A DNA stretch of 18,175 nt from Bifidobacteriaceae bacterium (GTDB lineage Bacteria > Actinomycetota > Actinomycetes > Actinomycetales > WQXJ01), in assembly GCA_031278075.1 (NCBI GenBank), contig JAITLE010000038.1, positions 1 to 18,175 on the forward strand, read 5' to 3'. Under the pieces are notes generated by a model. The model saw only the letters and a list, made by a program, of their open reading frames with translations. It was not told the DNA's origin and did no database searches. Shown here piece by piece: positions 1 to 7,830 of this stretch. The position numbers were made by a program, and so were the translations under genes. Numbering within the stretch: the first letter of the stretch is position 1; each line of letters starts with the position of its first letter.

Positions 1-51
1 CTCCTAGCCGAAGCCCTCGCCCGCATGCGGGCCCTACCATCGGCTGCCTGA
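1..51 (+). CDS. Possible 3' end of a CDS cut by the window edge
   Basis: Frame 1 is open from the first base to a TGA at 49-51 and would encode a short Ala/Leu/Arg-rich helical tail ending in ALPSAA. It contains a perfect 14-bp palindrome at 19-32 (GCCCGCATGCGGGC). Too little is visible to name a family. A competing frame is open from base 3 to a TAG near 245, but its product would be low-complexity Pro/Ala/Arg and is less protein-like. This could equally be non-coding. Confidence 0.3.
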   Translation, partial: LLAEALARMRALPSAA

Positions 52-362
52 CCAGCGCGGACACCCACCCGGAACGCTCCAACGCCCCCCGGGCCAACCG
101 ACCCGAAACCAACCCCGACCAGCAGAAAGGACCACCAGCAAGACCCGCAGCCGAAAGGCCCAGCGCTGCGCGCCTCAGCGCCCCCGACACGGTCGACCAG
201 GCGCCCCGGGCCCCACCCCAACACGCCGTGAAAGATCGAGGATAGACCCCGACGAGGTGTGGCGACCGCGATGGTATGTTCTAGCCACAGGTCGAACTCG
301 AATTGGATCTTGCCGGGTTCGATCATCAACTTGGACGCGGACTGATGGCTGGAGGAAAGGTG
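52..362. other. Intergenic stretch with no gene seen; possible upstream region of the lipoprotein gene
   Basis: No convincing coding frame is seen. Positions 60-210 are strikingly C/A-rich and G-poor on the plus strand. Near 275-280 the hexamer TATGTT could be a -10 box for the downstream lipoprotein gene, but no good -35 box is seen. GC content falls from about 270 onward; the 60 bases from 301 contain 32 G/C. Confidence 0.3.
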
Positions 363-887
363 ATGCCCCGTAAATTTGGATTGGCTGCCTTGGTTGGGGC
401 CGGTCGCATGGGACGGTCCGTGCCGCTATTGCTCGCCGCGCCCGTTCTGGTTTGGATTACCGGCTGCGCCTCCAGCGTCGAGGTCCGCCCCCCTGACTCG
501 GTGGGCGGCATGACCTTGTATGCCACGAACGCCGCGCTTGACCAAGGGCATTTTCAGGTGGAGCCGCAAGTGGTGGAGGCCGAGGTCGGTGTTGGATGGC
601 GCGGTTGCGTGCTGGTCAAGGTGGACGGGGTGCTGCGTGTCCCGTTCTGGCCGGACGGCGCCGAGGTCGACGCGCCTTCTAACCTCGCGACGGTCACGCT
701 GCCGAGCGGTCTGGTCATCGCCCAGGATTCCCCCACGGGAGGCCGTTTCACCGCCGATGCTCGCATCGAGGGCAAGGACCTCCCTTGGGAACTCCACAGC
801 TTCGAAGAGATGGTGACAAACACTTGCGGCACGGGGAACCTGCCGATACTCTTCGAGGACGCCAGCACGTTCGTGGTGGCGGAGTGA
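363..887 (+). CDS. Putative secreted lipoprotein of unknown function
   Basis: The product is 174 aa with a basic N-terminus, a hydrophobic stretch (about residues 20-33) and a lipobox I-T-G-C35. This predicts export, diacylglyceryl modification at Cys35 and anchoring on the outer face of the membrane. ATG 363 was chosen because GGAGG lies at 351-355, 7 nt upstream; the in-frame TTG at 303 has no such site, and GTG 360 is a close alternative. The mature part is beta-rich in appearance, with two further cysteines (in WRGC and NTCG) that could form a disulfide. I do not recognise the family. It stands alone, with no operon partners, in the most AT-rich part of the window, which suggests accessory or transferred DNA. 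Confidence 0.6.
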   Translation: MPRKFGLAALVGAGRMGRSVPLLLAAPVLVWITGCASSVEVRPPDSVGGMTLYATNAALDQGHFQVEPQVVEAEVGVGWRGCVLVKVDGVLRVPFWPDGAEVDAPSNLATVTLPSGLVIAQDSPTGGRFTADARIEGKDLPWELHSFEEMVTNTCGTGNLPILFEDASTFVVAE

Positions 888-1171
888 ACTCCGGCACGGT
901 TCTGAATCTGACTTGGGCCCGGGTGACGGCTAAGACCGACAGCAGCCGCCCGATTTATAGCCATATCGTGTGATCAAGTCCCAACACCGGGCACGCGCAC
1001 ACGATTCATGGGTATTTCTCGGCCGCATCCTCGGTTGGCGTGAACTACATGGACCCTGGATCAGGCGGTGTTTCAACCGCCATGGCATGGTCTAGTCACC
1101 CGAAGAATTCGGCGTGGACGTCACACAGTTCGATCATCTACCTGTACGCGAAGCGAACGCGGGGAGACGTG
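888..1171. other. Intergenic, AT-richer, no supported gene
   Basis: Short open frames exist, including one with an ATG at 1040, but none has a good ribosome binding site or recognisable protein. The 60 bases from 961 hold 32 G/C and those from 1081 hold 31, well below the neighbouring genes. No terminator-type hairpin was found directly after the lipoprotein stop codon. Confidence 0.35.
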
Positions 1172-1383
1172 GTGTCAAGTAAACCCGGACTGGCGGCCGT
1201 GGTCGGCGCCGTTCGCCTAATGTGGGCTGGTGGGTCGGCGTCCCCAGCCGAGGAAGACTCCGCAGCGGCAGTGCCGCCGGAGGCGGCCCCGGTGGGGCGG
1301 TCTGGGGTGGGTTGGCGTTGATCGCCGCAGGCGGCGCCGTCTTGCTCATGTCGGGCAAGACCAGCCCCTCCCGCAAGAGTTGA
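1172..1383 (+). pseudogene. Possible frame-broken remnant of a small membrane protein
   Basis: A GTG at 1172 is preceded by GGGGAG at 1161-1166. It opens a frame encoding a hydrophobic, signal-like start (LAAVVGAVRLMWAGG) and an acidic Ala/Pro linker. That frame ends at about 1321 in a low-quality tail. In the frame one base back, the same area encodes a clean transmembrane helix (GGLALIAAGGAVLLM) followed by a basic tail and a TGA at 1381-1383. Joining the two would need a -1 shift near the C and G runs at about 1287-1298. The combined product of about 70 aa would be a signal/TM-linker-TM peptide. It may be a decayed gene, a frameshift site, a base error or chance. Confidence 0.25.
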
Positions 1384-1396
1384 CTCGCCGCCGGGG

Positions 1397-1402
1397 TAGC
1401 GT
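1397..1402 (+). promoter_or_regulatory. Probable -10 box for leaderless glgE transcription
   Basis: TAGCGT fits TANNNT and lies 6 nt before the GTG at 1409, so transcription would begin at or next to the start codon. A GGAGG at 1403-1407 is only 1 nt from the GTG, too close to act as a normal ribosome binding site. TTGACT at 1380-1385 is only 11 nt upstream of the box, too close for a standard -35. Confidence 0.45.
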
Positions 1403-1408
1403 GGAGGC

Positions 1409-3490
1409 GTGACCGCGCCACCACCACCCCGCCGTCCCGCGCCCCCGGCCGGGACGCCTGCCCTCGCCAAACAGCCGCGGCCGGCCCCGTTCGCAGGCGT
1501 CGGTCGCATCCCCATAGTCGACGTGGGGCCCACCTGGGAGGGCGGCCGCTGGCCCGCCAAGGCCGTTGTCGGGGAGGCGGCGCCCGTCACGGCGACGGTT
1601 TTCAAGGAGGGGCACGATGCCGTCGGCGCGGCCGCCGTCCTCATCTCGCCTTCAGGGAAAGTCCATTCGAGCACCCCGATGGTTGAGACCAACCACGGGT
1701 TGGCGCGCTGGGAGGGGTGGCTCGTGCCGGACGCGCTGGGCGACTGGTCTTTCCGGGTCGAGGCCTGGGCGGACCCGTACGCCAGCTGGGCGGCGACCGC
1801 TGTGATCAAGGTCCCGGCGGGCCAAGACGTTGAGCTGGTGTTCGAAGAGGGCGCGGCCCTGTTCGACCGGGCCGCCCGGCGGGTCGGCCTGCCTGGCGGG
1901 GCAGCCGCCGACTTCCGGGCGGTCGCAGCCGCCCTCCGGGACCCCGCCCTGGATCCCGCCCACCGCCTCGAGTTGGCCACCGCCGGCGAGATCCCCGCTC
2001 GGTTGGAAGCACGCCCGCTCCGGGACCACATCACCCGTTCGGCCAATTATCCGCTCCGCGTCCAACGCGAGCGCGCCCTGGTCGGCAACTGGTACGAACT
2101 CTTCCCCCGCTCGATCGGCGCCCGTTTCTCCCAGGCTGACGGCTGGGTCTCGGGGACCTTGAGAACGTGTGCGGACGGCATCGCCCGCGTCGCCGACATG
2201 GGCTTCGACGTGCTCTATCTCACTCCCGTCCACCCGATTGGCACGACTTTCCGGAAAGGTCGCAACAACGCGTTGACGGCGCTGCCGTCCGATCCGGGAT
2301 CGCCGTACGCGATCGGTTCGCCGGCAGGCGGCCATGACGCCATTCACCCCGATCTCGGCACGTTCGAGGACTTCGACTTCCTGGTGGCGCGGGCGCGAGA
2401 ACTGGGAATGGAGGTGGCGCTTGATCTCGCGTTGCAATGCTCACCGGACCACCCCTGGGTGCGCGACCACCCGGAATGGTTCACCCGCCGGCCCGACGGG
2501 TCCATCGCCTACGCCGAGAACCCCCCGAAGAAGTACCAAGACATCTACCCGCTGAACTTCGACAACGACCCGGAGGGCATCTACCTGGAGATCCTCCGTG
2601 TGGTGCGCTTGTGGATAGCGCACGGGGTGACCATCTTCCGCGTCGACAATCCGCACACGAAGCCGCTGCCCTTCTGGGAGAGGCTGCTCACCCAGATCGC
2701 GGCCGAGGCTCCGGACGTCGTGTTCTTGGCGGAGGCGTTCACCCGGCCCCCGATGATGCTCACGTTGGCGGCCATCGGCTTCCACCAGTCCTACACGTAT
2801 TTCGCGTGGCGGGACACGAAATCGGAGGTCTTGTCCTATTTGACGGAGCTGGCGGGCGGCCAAGCGTCCGTGATGCGGCCCGCGATTTGGCCGACCACGC
2901 ACGACATCCTGACGCCATATATGCAACAAGGCGGCGTGAACGCGTTCAAGATCCGCGCGGTCCTGGCCGCCACCTACGCGCCGACCTGGGGGATCTACTC
3001 CGGATATGAGTTGGCTGAGCACGTCGCGCGGCCCGGCAGCGAGGAGCAGCTCGACAACGAGAAGTACGAATACAAGGACAGGGACTTCGCCACGCCGTCG
3101 GCTCTGGCGATGGCGGGGCTCTTGACCCAGCTCAACGGGGCGCGCCGCGACCACGTGGCGCTGCGGCGCCTCAGGAACGTGACCGTCCACCACACCTCAG
3201 ATGATTCGACCGTGGCGTACTCGCGACGCGTTCCCGCCGTGCTGGCCCCGGACGGGGTGGAGGACACGGTTCTGGCGGTGATCAACCTGGACCCTCACAA
3301 CGTCCGTGAATCGTGGGTCCACCTGGATCTCGCGGCGCTGGGCGTGCCCCACCCCGGATCGGACGAGGCCGACGCCTTCCGCGCCCACGACATCTTGTCC
3401 GGCCACACCTACACGTGGGCGGCGCGTTCGTTCGTGCGGCTCGACCCGCACGGCGCCCCGGCCCACTTGTTCCACGTGCGGCCGCTGTGA
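1409..3490 (+). CDS. glgE: Alpha-1,4-glucan:maltose-1-phosphate maltosyltransferase
   Basis: GlgE transfers maltosyl units from alpha-maltose-1-phosphate to the non-reducing end of alpha-1,4-glucan in the cytoplasm. The 693-aa product has the family layout: a Pro-rich N-terminal extension (about 1-35), an N-terminal beta domain containing WPAKAVVGE, then a GH13 barrel. Hallmark segments are GRNN, ALDLALQC, PPKKYQDIYPLNFDNDPEG and DNPHTKP. The nucleophile is Asp413 (FRVDNPHTKP), the acid/base Glu442 (LAEAF) and the third carboxylate Asp499 (THDI). Their spacing matches Asp394, Glu423 and Asp480 of Streptomyces coelicolor GlgE. GTG 1409 is kept as start because no later in-frame start precedes the conserved domain and a TAGCGT box lies 6 nt upstream. 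It precedes glgB on the same strand by 117 nt. The trehalose synthase and maltokinase that supply its donor are not in the window. Confidence 0.97.
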   Translation: MTAPPPPRRPAPPAGTPALAKQPRPAPFAGVGRIPIVDVGPTWEGGRWPAKAVVGEAAPVTATVFKEGHDAVGAAAVLISPSGKVHSSTPMVETNHGLARWEGWLVPDALGDWSFRVEAWADPYASWAATAVIKVPAGQDVELVFEEGAALFDRAARRVGLPGGAAADFRAVAAALRDPALDPAHRLELATAGEIPARLEARPLRDHITRSANYPLRVQRERALVGNWYELFPRSIGARFSQADGWVSGTLRTCADGIARVADMGFDVLYLTPVHPIGTTFRKGRNNALTALPSDPGSPYAIGSPAGGHDAIHPDLGTFEDFDFLVARARELGMEVALDLALQCSPDHPWVRDHPEWFTRRPDGSIAYAENPPKKYQDIYPLNFDNDPEGIYLEILRVVRLWIAHGVTIFRVDNPHTKPLPFWERLLTQIAAEAPDVVFLAEAFTRPPMMLTLAAIGFHQSYTYFAWRDTKSEVLSYLTELAGGQASVMRPAIWPTTHDILTPYMQQGGVNAFKIRAVLAATYAPTWGIYSGYELAEHVARPGSEEQLDNEKYEYKDRDFATPSALAMAGLLTQLNGARRDHVALRRLRNVTVHHTSDDSTVAYSRRVPAVLAPDGVEDTVLAVINLDPHNVRESWVHLDLAALGVPHPGSDEADAFRAHDILSGHTYTWAARSFVRLDPHGAPAHLFHVRPL

Positions 3491-3607
3491 CCCCAAGGCG
3501 GCAGCGCGCCCGCCTGACGCGTCTCCCCCCGCCGCGTCCGGTCACGCCTTGGCAAAAGGGACCCCAAGGCCCGCACAGCCCCTGGCCGTTCGTGGCAAAG
3601 TTAGTCC

Positions 3608-5803
3608 ATGACAACTCCCGCGCCCATGCCTGTCGACTCATCTGTGCTTTGGGCCGTGGCCCACGGCATGTACTACGACCCTCATTCTGTGTTGGGCCCC
3701 CACCCGTATGCCGGCGGCGTGACCCTCAGAGCGCTGCGACCCCTCGCCGACGCGGTCAACTTTGTGACCCCGAACGCCAAAGTTTCGGCCGCGCATGAAC
3801 AGGACGGCATCTGGGTGGCCGTGGTCGAAGGCGACCAGGTCCCCGACTATCGCGTCGAGGTCGCCTACGGCGACCTGACCACCAGCGCGGACGACCCGTA
3901 CCGTTTCTTGCCCACACTCGGGGAACTGGACCTCCAACTGATCGGCGAAGGCCGGCACGAGGAGCTGTGGCGCGCGCTCGGCGCGCGTGTGCGGCGTTAC
4001 CCGTCGGTGCTGGGCGAAGTGACCGGCACGTCCTTCGCGGTCTGGGCGCCAGACGCGCAAGCGGTCCGAGTCGTCGGGGATTTCAATTCTTGGACATCGG
4101 GCGCCACAGCCATGCGATCCCTCGGCTCGTCTGGCGTGTGGGAGGTGTTCGTGCCAGGCGCCGGGCCGGGGGCCAAGTACAAGTACGAGATCCAGACCCG
4201 TGAGGGCTATTGGGTGCAGAAGGCGGACCCGCTGGCCCGCTATGCGGAAAGGCCGCCGGCCACCGCTTCGATCGTGGAGGAGTCGCACTATGAGTGGGGC
4301 GACGCCGACTGGCTGAAGTCCCGCTCCGAGACCAACCCGCACAACCGCCCGCTGTCCGTCTACGAGGTGCACCTCGGGTCTTGGCAGGAAGGTTTGGGTT
4401 ACCGCGAACTCGCCACCGATCTGGTCGAATACGTCACCACCATGGGCTTCACCCACGTCGAGTTCCTGCCCGTCGCCGAACACCCTTACACGCCATCGTG
4501 GGGCTACCAGGTGACCGGCTATTACGCCCCGACTTCACGCTATGGCGCCCCAGACGACCTGCGGTATCTGATCGACAAGCTGCACCAGGCGGGCGTCGGC
4601 GTGATCCTCGACTGGGTGCCCGCCCACTTCCCGAAGGACGCCTTCGCGTTGGCCCGCTTCGACGGCTCGGCGCTTTACGAGCATCCCGACCCCAGACGCG
4701 GCGAGCACCCCGACTGGGGCACGCTCGTGTTCAACTTCGGCCGGACCGAGGTGCGCAACTTCCTGGTCGCCAACGCGAACTATTGGATCGAGGAGTTCCA
4801 CGCCGACGGGCTGCGCGTCGACGCGGTCGCGTCGATGCTCTACCTCGATTACTCCCGCAAAGAGGGCGAATGGGCGCCGAACGCGCGCGGCGGCCGCGAG
4901 AACCTCGAGGCGATCGCTTTCCTGCAAGAGACCACCGCGACCGTCTACAAGCGTTACCCCGGGGTGCTCATGATCGCCGAGGAGTCCACCGCGTGGCCCG
5001 GCGTGACCGCGCCCACATCGGCTGGGGGGCTCGGCTTCGGGCTCAAATGGAACATGGGCTGGATGAACGACACCCTCCGCTACATGCGTGAGGACCCGAT
5101 CAACCGGCGCTGGCACCACGGCGAGATCACGTTCTCACTCGTCTACGCCTTCTCCGAGAACTACTGCCTGCCTCTGTCGCACGACGAGGTGGTCCACGGC
5201 AAGGGCTCCCTCTACACCAAGATGCCCGGCGACCGCTGGCAGAAGCTGGCTGGGTTGAGGGCCCTCTACGCGTACATGTGGTCACATCCCGGCAAGCAGT
5301 TGCTGTTCATGGGCGGCGAGATCGGCCAAGAAGGCGAGTGGTCCGAACGCTGGTCCTTGGACTGGTGGCTGCTCGACCAGCCGGACCACCGGGGTCTGGC
5401 CGCTTTGGTCCGCGAGCTCAACGAGTTGTATCGCGTCCGCCCCGCCCTATGGGATCAGGACTCCGACCCAGCGACTTTCGAGTGGATCGACGCCGACGAT
5501 GCCGACCGCAACGTCTTGGCCTACATCCGCAAGTCCCGTGACGGGCAGCGTTTGGCGGTCGTGGTGAACTTCGCCGGGACGCCACACGAGGGCTATCGTC
5601 TCGCGCTGCCCACAGGCGGCCGGTGGCGCGAGGTGTTGAACACCGACGCCCCGGTCTTCGGCGGCTCAGGGGTCGGCAACTTGGGCGCGATCCAGGCGGA
5701 GCCGGTCGAGTGGGCTTCTCGCCCCTATTCCGCCTCGATCCGGGTCCCCCCGCTGGGCGCAGTCTGGTTCGAACCGGAGGAGTCGTCCGAATCCCCTGAA
5801 TGA
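3608..5803 (+). CDS. glgB: 1,4-alpha-glucan branching enzyme
   Basis: GlgB cuts an alpha-1,4-glucan chain and re-attaches it through an alpha-1,6 bond, making the branches that GlgE elongates. The 731-aa product has an N-terminal N1 module (about 1-120), a CBM48 module (about 138-225, with FAVWAPDAQAVRVVGDFN), the GH13 barrel and an all-beta C-terminal domain. Catalytic residues are Asp405 (LRVDAVASML), Glu458 (IAEES) and Asp526 (LSHDEVVHGK), the same numbers as in E. coli GlgB. ATG 3608 lacks a Shine-Dalgarno sequence; CAAAGT at 3596-3601, 6 nt upstream, is a weak -10 candidate, so the gene may have its own leaderless start. It follows glgE by 117 nt, the same adjacency as in Mycobacterium, and is followed by a strong hairpin. 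Confidence 0.98.
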   Translation: MTTPAPMPVDSSVLWAVAHGMYYDPHSVLGPHPYAGGVTLRALRPLADAVNFVTPNAKVSAAHEQDGIWVAVVEGDQVPDYRVEVAYGDLTTSADDPYRFLPTLGELDLQLIGEGRHEELWRALGARVRRYPSVLGEVTGTSFAVWAPDAQAVRVVGDFNSWTSGATAMRSLGSSGVWEVFVPGAGPGAKYKYEIQTREGYWVQKADPLARYAERPPATASIVEESHYEWGDADWLKSRSETNPHNRPLSVYEVHLGSWQEGLGYRELATDLVEYVTTMGFTHVEFLPVAEHPYTPSWGYQVTGYYAPTSRYGAPDDLRYLIDKLHQAGVGVILDWVPAHFPKDAFALARFDGSALYEHPDPRRGEHPDWGTLVFNFGRTEVRNFLVANANYWIEEFHADGLRVDAVASMLYLDYSRKEGEWAPNARGGRENLEAIAFLQETTATVYKRYPGVLMIAEESTAWPGVTAPTSAGGLGFGLKWNMGWMNDTLRYMREDPINRRWHHGEITFSLVYAFSENYCLPLSHDEVVHGKGSLYTKMPGDRWQKLAGLRALYAYMWSHPGKQLLFMGGEIGQEGEWSERWSLDWWLLDQPDHRGLAALVRELNELYRVRPALWDQDSDPATFEWIDADDADRNVLAYIRKSRDGQRLAVVVNFAGTPHEGYRLALPTGGRWREVLNTDAPVFGGSGVGNLGAIQAEPVEWASRPYSASIRVPPLGAVWFEPEESSESPE

Positions 5804-5817
5804 TCCGTCTAGAGGCG

Positions 5818-5858
5818 CCCCGCAAACTCTCGCCGCTTCGCTCCGAGATTTTGCGGGG
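5818..5858. terminator. Hairpin terminator between convergent glgB and cnoX-like genes
   Basis: The arms CCCCGCAAACTCTCG (5818-5832) and CGAGATTTTGCGGGG (5844-5858) pair over 15 positions with one mismatch around an 11-nt loop. The hairpin lies 14 nt after the glgB stop and 55 nt past the end of the convergent minus-strand operon. No long U tract follows on either strand, which is common for actinobacterial terminators. It could serve both strands. Confidence 0.6.
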
Positions 5859-5861
5859 ACC

Positions 5862-5880
5862 CCGAGTAGGCGAGACTCGG
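5862..5880. terminator. Second small hairpin in the convergent spacer
   Basis: CCGAGT (5862-5867) and ACTCGG (5875-5880) form a 6-bp perfect stem with a 7-nt loop, directly beside the larger hairpin. It may back up termination of the minus-strand operon, whose transcript reaches it first. It is short enough to be chance in GC-rich DNA. Confidence 0.3.
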
Positions 5881-5913
5881 CTCAGGGGCAAAGGTTTCGG
5901 CTGCCTGGTGGGT

Positions 5914-6804
5914 CTAGAAGAGCAGTCCCGCCAGGCGGCGGCGGGCTTGGGCGACAGTCGGCTCGTCCGGTCCGGCGACGTCGAACAGCGACAAGAGGCG
6001 CACCCTGAGCGTCTCCTTGTCCTCGGGGCTGGCCCCGACCATCGCGCTGAGCAAGCGGTTGAAGCCCTGGGCCCACTGACCGGAGGCCACGTCGACATCG
6101 GCCGCCGCCATGGTGTCTTCGAGGGTCGCGCCCACACCGTCCGCGCGGGCCGCGTCGCCGGCCGCCCCGTCGATCCTCTCCAACAGCTCCACCTGTGCCA
6201 GCGCGGCTTTCGCCACCGTGTCCCCCGGGGAGTGGGCCACCGCCTTCGCGAAAGCCGCCTTGGCGGCCGGCAGGTCGCCGCGGTCGATCGCGTCGTAGCC
6301 CTCCTGGTGGAGCGGTGGGGCCGGCGTGGGCGAGGCGCCACGCGACGCCGCCACACCGGTCACGCCGACTGTGGCCGCCGCCCGCAGCAACTCGTCGAAG
6401 AACCGCCGCACCTGCGTCTCGGGGAGCGCGCCTTGGAACAGCGGCACCGGCTGCCCCTTGACCAACGCGACCACGGTCGGGATCGACTGGGCGCCGAAGG
6501 CGGACGCGATCTGCGGGGTCTTGTCGACGTCGACCTTCGCCAACAGCACCCGGCCGCCAAGATCGGCTGTCACCTTCTCCAGGATCGGGCTGAGCGCGGC
6601 GCAAGGCTCGCACCAGCTAGCCCACAGGTCGAGCACCACAGGCACGCTCTGGGATTGCTCCACCAGCTGCGCGAACGCCGCCTCGTCCACCACTTCGACC
6701 ACCCAGCCGCCTGCGCCCGTCGCCCCGGGCGCAGGCGCGCCGGGCGCCGCCGCACGGCTCTTCGACGGGTCTGGCAGGCGCGAGTCGGCGAAACGATCAG
6801 TCAT
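5914..6804 (-). CDS. cnoX: CnoX/YbbN-like thioredoxin-TPR protein
   Basis: The product is 296 aa. A low-complexity Ala/Pro N-terminus (1-32) precedes a thioredoxin domain (about 34-145) with active site W64-C-E-P-C68 and the cis-proline of SIPTVV (Pro109). A linker leads into a helical TPR-like half (about 165-296). This is the architecture of the chaperedoxin CnoX (YbbN), which holds unfolded or oxidised proteins and protects thiols in the cytoplasm. Unlike E. coli CnoX, both active-site cysteines are present, so dithiol redox activity is possible. No signal peptide is seen. ATG 6804 follows the upstream lipoprotein stop by 6 nt, with a GGAG inside that gene's end, so it is the last gene of a three-gene operon. 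The annotation as thioredoxin-TPR is firm; chaperone activity is inferred from the family. Confidence 0.85.
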   Translation of the reverse strand: MTDRFADSRLPDPSKSRAAAPGAPAPGATGAGGWVVEVVDEAAFAQLVEQSQSVPVVLDLWASWCEPCAALSPILEKVTADLGGRVLLAKVDVDKTPQIASAFGAQSIPTVVALVKGQPVPLFQGALPETQVRRFFDELLRAAATVGVTGVAASRGASPTPAPPLHQEGYDAIDRGDLPAAKAAFAKAVAHSPGDTVAKAALAQVELLERIDGAAGDAARADGVGATLEDTMAAADVDVASGQWAQGFNRLLSAMVGASPEDKETLRVRLLSLFDVAGPDEPTVAQARRRLAGLLF

Positions 6805-6810
6805 TCTTAG

Positions 6811-7830
6811 CTACTCCATGTCCACAACGATGGGCGTCTCGGCCACCGCGATGATTTGAATCGGTCCCTCGGCGCCGGCGGGCGGCACGGCCAACACCAC
6901 GGTCTGCAGGTGCTCGATGTGGACCGATTTGGTGGCCTTGAGCTGGTCTCCCTCGAGCCACGCGTAACCCTCCGGGAACAGGTTGACGCTGCCCCCCTCC
7001 GGGATGGTGTATCTCACGTCGAGGACCGACTTGATCTGTCCGAACACCAAAGCGCCCGCGTCCACGGTGGACAGCGCGAAGACCGATCCGTCGATCACCT
7101 CGGACTTCTGTTCCAGCTCTGGTTCGAAGTCCTTGGCGGTCTCTGTCAGCAGCCGGATCACCTCGCGCCACACCTTGCCCGCCGGGTCCGGGGCGCCCGT
7201 GTCGCTGATCGGCGGGTCGAACTGGGCGGCGGCATCCTCGGCGCCGCCGCCCTTCGCGGCCGCATAAGCCTCGACCGCCGCCTGCGGGCTCATCACCAGG
7301 CCGGAGGCGTCCGGCTCCACCACCATCGCGCCCAGCTCTGGCGCCGCAGCCGCCGGCGTTGTCGCGCCCGCGAGCAGCCGCGCCCACGAGACCAGCTGAT
7401 ACGGCGACCGGGGGGCCGCCTGCTCGATCCGGTAGATGAAGCTGGTGTCTCCGTCGCCCAATTCTGTGGCGACCACGAACGAACGCGGCCAGCCCGTCGA
7501 CCGCGTCACGATCCGGCGGTAGCCGAAGTCCGAACTCAGCGGAGCGATGGACGAGTCCGGGTCCCGCGCCACGATCTTGTATTGAGCGTCCGCCATGGTC
7601 AGGGCCGCGCCGGCGACCCGCTCACGCATGGGTTCCACATCGCCCGCGGCGTTCGCGGCGTCTATCGCCTCGGCCAGCTCCGCGAGGATCCGATTCGCCT
7701 GGCCGCTTTCGATCACGACTGGCGGATCGGCCGCTTTCGGCAGCGGCTCGACCGCGGGGACCGGCTCCTGGCACGCCCCGAGGCCCAGCGCCAACACCGC
7801 CGTCAACACAATCGCTCCCCGTCGTCTCAC
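6811..7830 (-). CDS. Uncharacterised lipoprotein, middle gene of operon
   Basis: The product is 339 aa. GTG 7830 was chosen because it overlaps the upstream stop codon as GTGA, has GAAGGGG 7 nt upstream, and starts exactly at a signal peptide: three arginines, a hydrophobic core and lipobox L-G-A-C20. Earlier in-frame starts would add about 100 residues of arginine/glycine-rich shadow sequence. The mature protein has an acidic, Ala-rich N-terminal region (about 25-80), then what looks like a repeated mixed alpha/beta fold, with SPQAAVEAYAAAK marking a possible second module. I do not recognise the family. Translational coupling to the two-TM protein and the 6-nt gap to the CnoX-like gene imply a shared envelope-related role, but that is inference. 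Confidence 0.8.
   Translation of the reverse strand: MRRRGAIVLTAVLALGLGACQEPVPAVEPLPKAADPPVVIESGQANRILAELAEAIDAANAAGDVEPMRERVAGAALTMADAQYKIVARDPDSSIAPLSSDFGYRRIVTRSTGWPRSFVVATELGDGDTSFIYRIEQAAPRSPYQLVSWARLLAGATTPAAAAPELGAMVVEPDASGLVMSPQAAVEAYAAAKGGGAEDAAAQFDPPISDTGAPDPAGKVWREVIRLLTETAKDFEPELEQKSEVIDGSVFALSTVDAGALVFGQIKSVLDVRYTIPEGGSVNLFPEGYAWLEGDQLKATKSVHIEHLQTVVLAVPPAGAEGPIQIIAVAETPIVVDME

Noticed and set aside
19..32. 14-bp palindrome GCCCGCATGCGGGC as an operator or terminator
   Set aside because: It lies inside a probable coding tail and has no loop or flanking signals; it is likely incidental in GC-rich DNA.
1..250. Remains of an insertion sequence at the window start
   Set aside because: The odd base composition and possible truncated CDS end hinted at this, but no transposase motif or terminal repeat could be shown.
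303..362. N-terminal extension of the lipoprotein from TTG 303
   Set aside because: It has no ribosome binding site and would place about 20 residues ahead of a signal peptide; ATG 363 has GGAGG at the right distance.
1652..2437. Large open frames on the minus strand and in other frames inside glgE, glgB and the coiled-coil genes
   Set aside because: They are antisense or shifted shadows caused by high GC; they lack recognisable domains, while the genes in the chosen frames have complete catalytic motifs or clear periodicity.
3493..3552. CCAAGGCG / CGCCTTGG inverted repeat between glgE and glgB as a terminator
   Set aside because: The 8-bp arms are 44 nt apart with no compact stem-loop, so it is weak as a terminator.
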